Positions 62,411 through 64,000 of a stretch of 64,000 nucleotides of DNA are shown one piece after another (within the stretch, counting starts at the first letter, position 1; every line of letters begins with the position of its first letter). This DNA is from an uncultured Marinomonas sp. Its GTDB lineage: Bacteria; Pseudomonadota; Gammaproteobacteria; Pseudomonadales; Marinomonadaceae. Below the pieces are notes generated by a model. That model worked only from the letters and a program-made list of their open reading frames with translations, did not search any database and was not told the origin of the DNA. The stretch spans positions 24,534-88,533 of the forward strand of contig CANLRQ010000012.1 in NCBI GenBank assembly GCA_947493575.1, written 5' to 3'. The translations under genes and the position numbers were made by a program.

Positions 62411-63577
62411 ATGTTAAAGAATATCGTTCGAAAGTCGACCTTTGTATCCATAGGAATAATCTTACTCACATTGAATGGCTGTAAGTCCGTATCATCCATT
62501 GAAAAGTTATCTGAACAAATAAAAAACGCCGAGGATCTTAATGATATTAAATCCATTGCAGATCAGGTTAAAAATAGCCGCAATGTCATCCGTAATGAAA
62601 TTAAGATTGTAAAAGCACTCTATGAAGAGCTAAACCAAAAAGTAAACGACATCTGGGGCGATGAGAACAACGAACTACCCGAAAAGAAAAAGTACGTTAA
62701 ATACATTAACGACTATCAGGCAAGAGCGATTGTTAATTTTGACAAAGGTACGGTACGCGTTGAAACGTTAACCACCGATTCACCAGTGGAAACCTTAAAG
62801 CTCGCGGTCACCACCACCCTGCTAACCACTTCAGATCCAACCAAAACAGATATTTTCTCCAGTGCTGCACCAAATACAGACGGAGTGCCTTTTTTGTACC
62901 CTCAAGTTATGGATCATGATGGAATGCTAGTTAGGTACCCTTGGAGGGCAAAACGTTACTCAAATTACCTAGTAAGTAATAAACTTCAAAAATCAACTAC
63001 TGATAGCACTACTATATACGCAGTCGAATTCAATCTAGTAGAGCAACATCAACACCTTCGCCAAGAGAAATACAGCGATTATGTTATTGCAGCAGCTAAT
63101 CGTTATAATCTATCACCTGCCCTTATTTATGGAATTATTGAAACAGAAAGCTCATTTAACCCCTATGCCGTTAGCCCAGCGAATGCCTATGGATTAATGC
63201 AAGTCGTGCCATCTACAGCAGGTAAAGATGTTTACAATCTAGTAAAAAAGAAATCAGGCCAACCGACAAAAGAGACGCTTTTCTCACCTGAAAGTAATAT
63301 CGATATTGGTAGTGCTTATTTATACATTTTACAAACACGATACCTTGTGAAAGTTACCAACAAAACTAGCCAAGAGTACTCTATGATTTCTGCTTATAAC
63401 GGAGGAACTGGGAACGTTTTAAAAACATTTGATGTCAATAGAACACGTGCAATGGATAAAATTAACCAATCATCAACGTCTAATGTCTATAAAAAACTTC
63501 GGTATGATCATCCAAGAGCAGAGTCACGGAAATACTTAGAGAAAGTTACAAAAGCAAAAACACGCTACGAAAATTAA
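62411..63577 (+). CDS. Membrane-bound lytic transglycosylase (MltC-like lipoprotein)
   Basis: This protein of about 388 residues begins with a lipoprotein signal (LLTLNGC, Cys24), so it is probably anchored in the outer membrane. An N-terminal helical, MltC-like domain (about 30-195) precedes the SLT catalytic domain: IYGIIETESSFNPYAVSP near residue 238 with the catalytic Glu near 244, GLMQVVPSTAG near 262 and AYNGGTGNVLKTF near 325. It cleaves peptidoglycan with anhydro-muropeptide formation. The N-terminal domain and length fit MltC better than other SLT-family members. ATG at 62411 is preferred over the TTG just before it. It is monocistronic. Confidence 0.85.
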   Translation: MLKNIVRKSTFVSIGIILLTLNGCKSVSSIEKLSEQIKNAEDLNDIKSIADQVKNSRNVIRNEIKIVKALYEELNQKVNDIWGDENNELPEKKKYVKYINDYQARAIVNFDKGTVRVETLTTDSPVETLKLAVTTTLLTTSDPTKTDIFSSAAPNTDGVPFLYPQVMDHDGMLVRYPWRAKRYSNYLVSNKLQKSTTDSTTIYAVEFNLVEQHQHLRQEKYSDYVIAAANRYNLSPALIYGIIETESSFNPYAVSPANAYGLMQVVPSTAGKDVYNLVKKKSGQPTKETLFSPESNIDIGSAYLYILQTRYLVKVTNKTSQEYSMISAYNGGTGNVLKTFDVNRTRAMDKINQSSTSNVYKKLRYDHPRAESRKYLEKVTKAKTRYEN

Positions 63578-63683
63578 TACGCACCAATATCCAGTAAGTC
63601 GTTTATCTAACAGCCACTTATTTAATTAGTTAAGATGAGCAACAAATTTAGTGAAAGCAGGTATACTTTCTGGGACGGTACCA

Positions 63684-64000
63684 ATCAGGGGCTCTCGTTC
63701 CCACGCTACAGAGTGGTAATGTAAACGAATTCCGCGAGTAACACGGTATGAATTCCCACGGGGACCGTGGGAACTAGAGTACAACTGGATCAGATTTCAA
63801 TTGTTGAAGTGGTTCGTTTTTAAATTGTTGGTAACATCAGGGGGTTCTCGTTCCCACGCTCCAGCGTGGTAATGCAGACGGATTCCGCGAGTAACACGGT
63901 ATGAGTTCCCACGGAGACCGTGAGAACTAGAGCACAACTGGATCAGATTTCAATTGTTGAAGTGGTTCGTTTTTGAATTGTTGGTAACATCAGGGGATTC
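63684..64000. repeat. 153-bp tandem repeat with internal palindromes, continues past window end
   Basis: Two full units are seen (starting about 63688 and 63841), and a third starts at the window edge. Each contains CTCGTTCCCACGCT...GTGGTAATG (hairpin CCACGCT/AGCGTGG in the second unit), a GATTCCGCGAGTAACACGG block, and a second hairpin (TTCCCACGG / CCGTGGGAA in the first unit). Units end in the shared GTTGAAGTGGTTCG and TTGTTGGTAACATCAG sequence. There is no open reading frame. It begins about 100 bp after the transglycosylase gene. Confidence 0.85.

Noticed and set aside
63684..64000. CRISPR array at the right edge
   Set aside because: The units are 153 bp and repeated throughout, with no short repeat/unique spacer alternation and no cas gene in the window.

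Overview
The window looks like chromosome of a low-GC marine gammaproteobacterium. Protein similarity and gene order (ubiE-ubiB-hisE-tatABC, yggX-mutY-asmA, rsd-dsbB, engB-cytochrome c4-dsbA-diguanylate cyclase) fit Oceanospirillales, most likely Marinomonas. That assignment is inference from protein character, not from a marker gene. No tRNA or rRNA gene and no CRISPR array was recognised.

Layout: 1-2.6 kb holds a partial HolD-like gene and two amino-acid ABC importer genes. 2.6-8.0 kb is a riboflavin/nusB/thiL/pgpA cluster whose usual ribE and ribH slots hold a miniature inverted-repeat element instead. 8.4-25.6 kb is mostly housekeeping: ettA, an H-NS-like gene, tex, trmB, rsd, dsbB, yggX, chrA, mutY, an AsmA-family gene and hisB-hisH-hisF. 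26.0-39.0 kb is a defence island. 39.7-52.3 kb returns to housekeeping (gshA, engB, cytochrome c4, dsbA, two diguanylate cyclases, ubiE/ubiB, hisE, tatABC, dtd). 52.4-62.2 kb is a catabolic cluster: a TRAP transporter, an N-formylglutamate amidohydrolase-like protein, a glutamine-synthetase-like ligase, an aldehyde dehydrogenase, a GMC oxidoreductase and a divergent RpiR regulator. The end carries an MltC-like lytic transglycosylase and a 153-bp structured tandem repeat that runs off the window.

The defence island is the most interesting part. One leftward operon starts with a one-domain HsdS-like protein, then type I hsdM and hsdS. A two-gene CBASS-like pair (CD-NTase with C-terminal sensor plus SLATT membrane effector) follows. 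Next comes a scar of broken defence genes (hsdR 5' end, a deaminase 3' end resembling anti-phage dCTP deaminase, rhuM 5' end). Then an AbiF/Abi_2 HEPN toxin is preceded by a compact hairpin RNA with its own promoter and terminator. The operon ends with an intact hsdR, a YgjP-type metallopeptidase and an unrecognised two-helix membrane protein. A frameshifted, truncated second hsdM lies at the left edge on the other strand.

A second theme is a family of about 90-140 bp mobile miniature elements (ends GAGACCTTTGCAC / GTGCAAAGGTCTC). Three copies show perfect 5-bp target duplications. One has split an ancestral TAATG-coupled gene pair, and the downstream gene is now frameshifted. A second palindromic repeat family (CTAGGGAAGGTGCGAATAAG-like ends) appears at three places, once nested inside a copy of the first.
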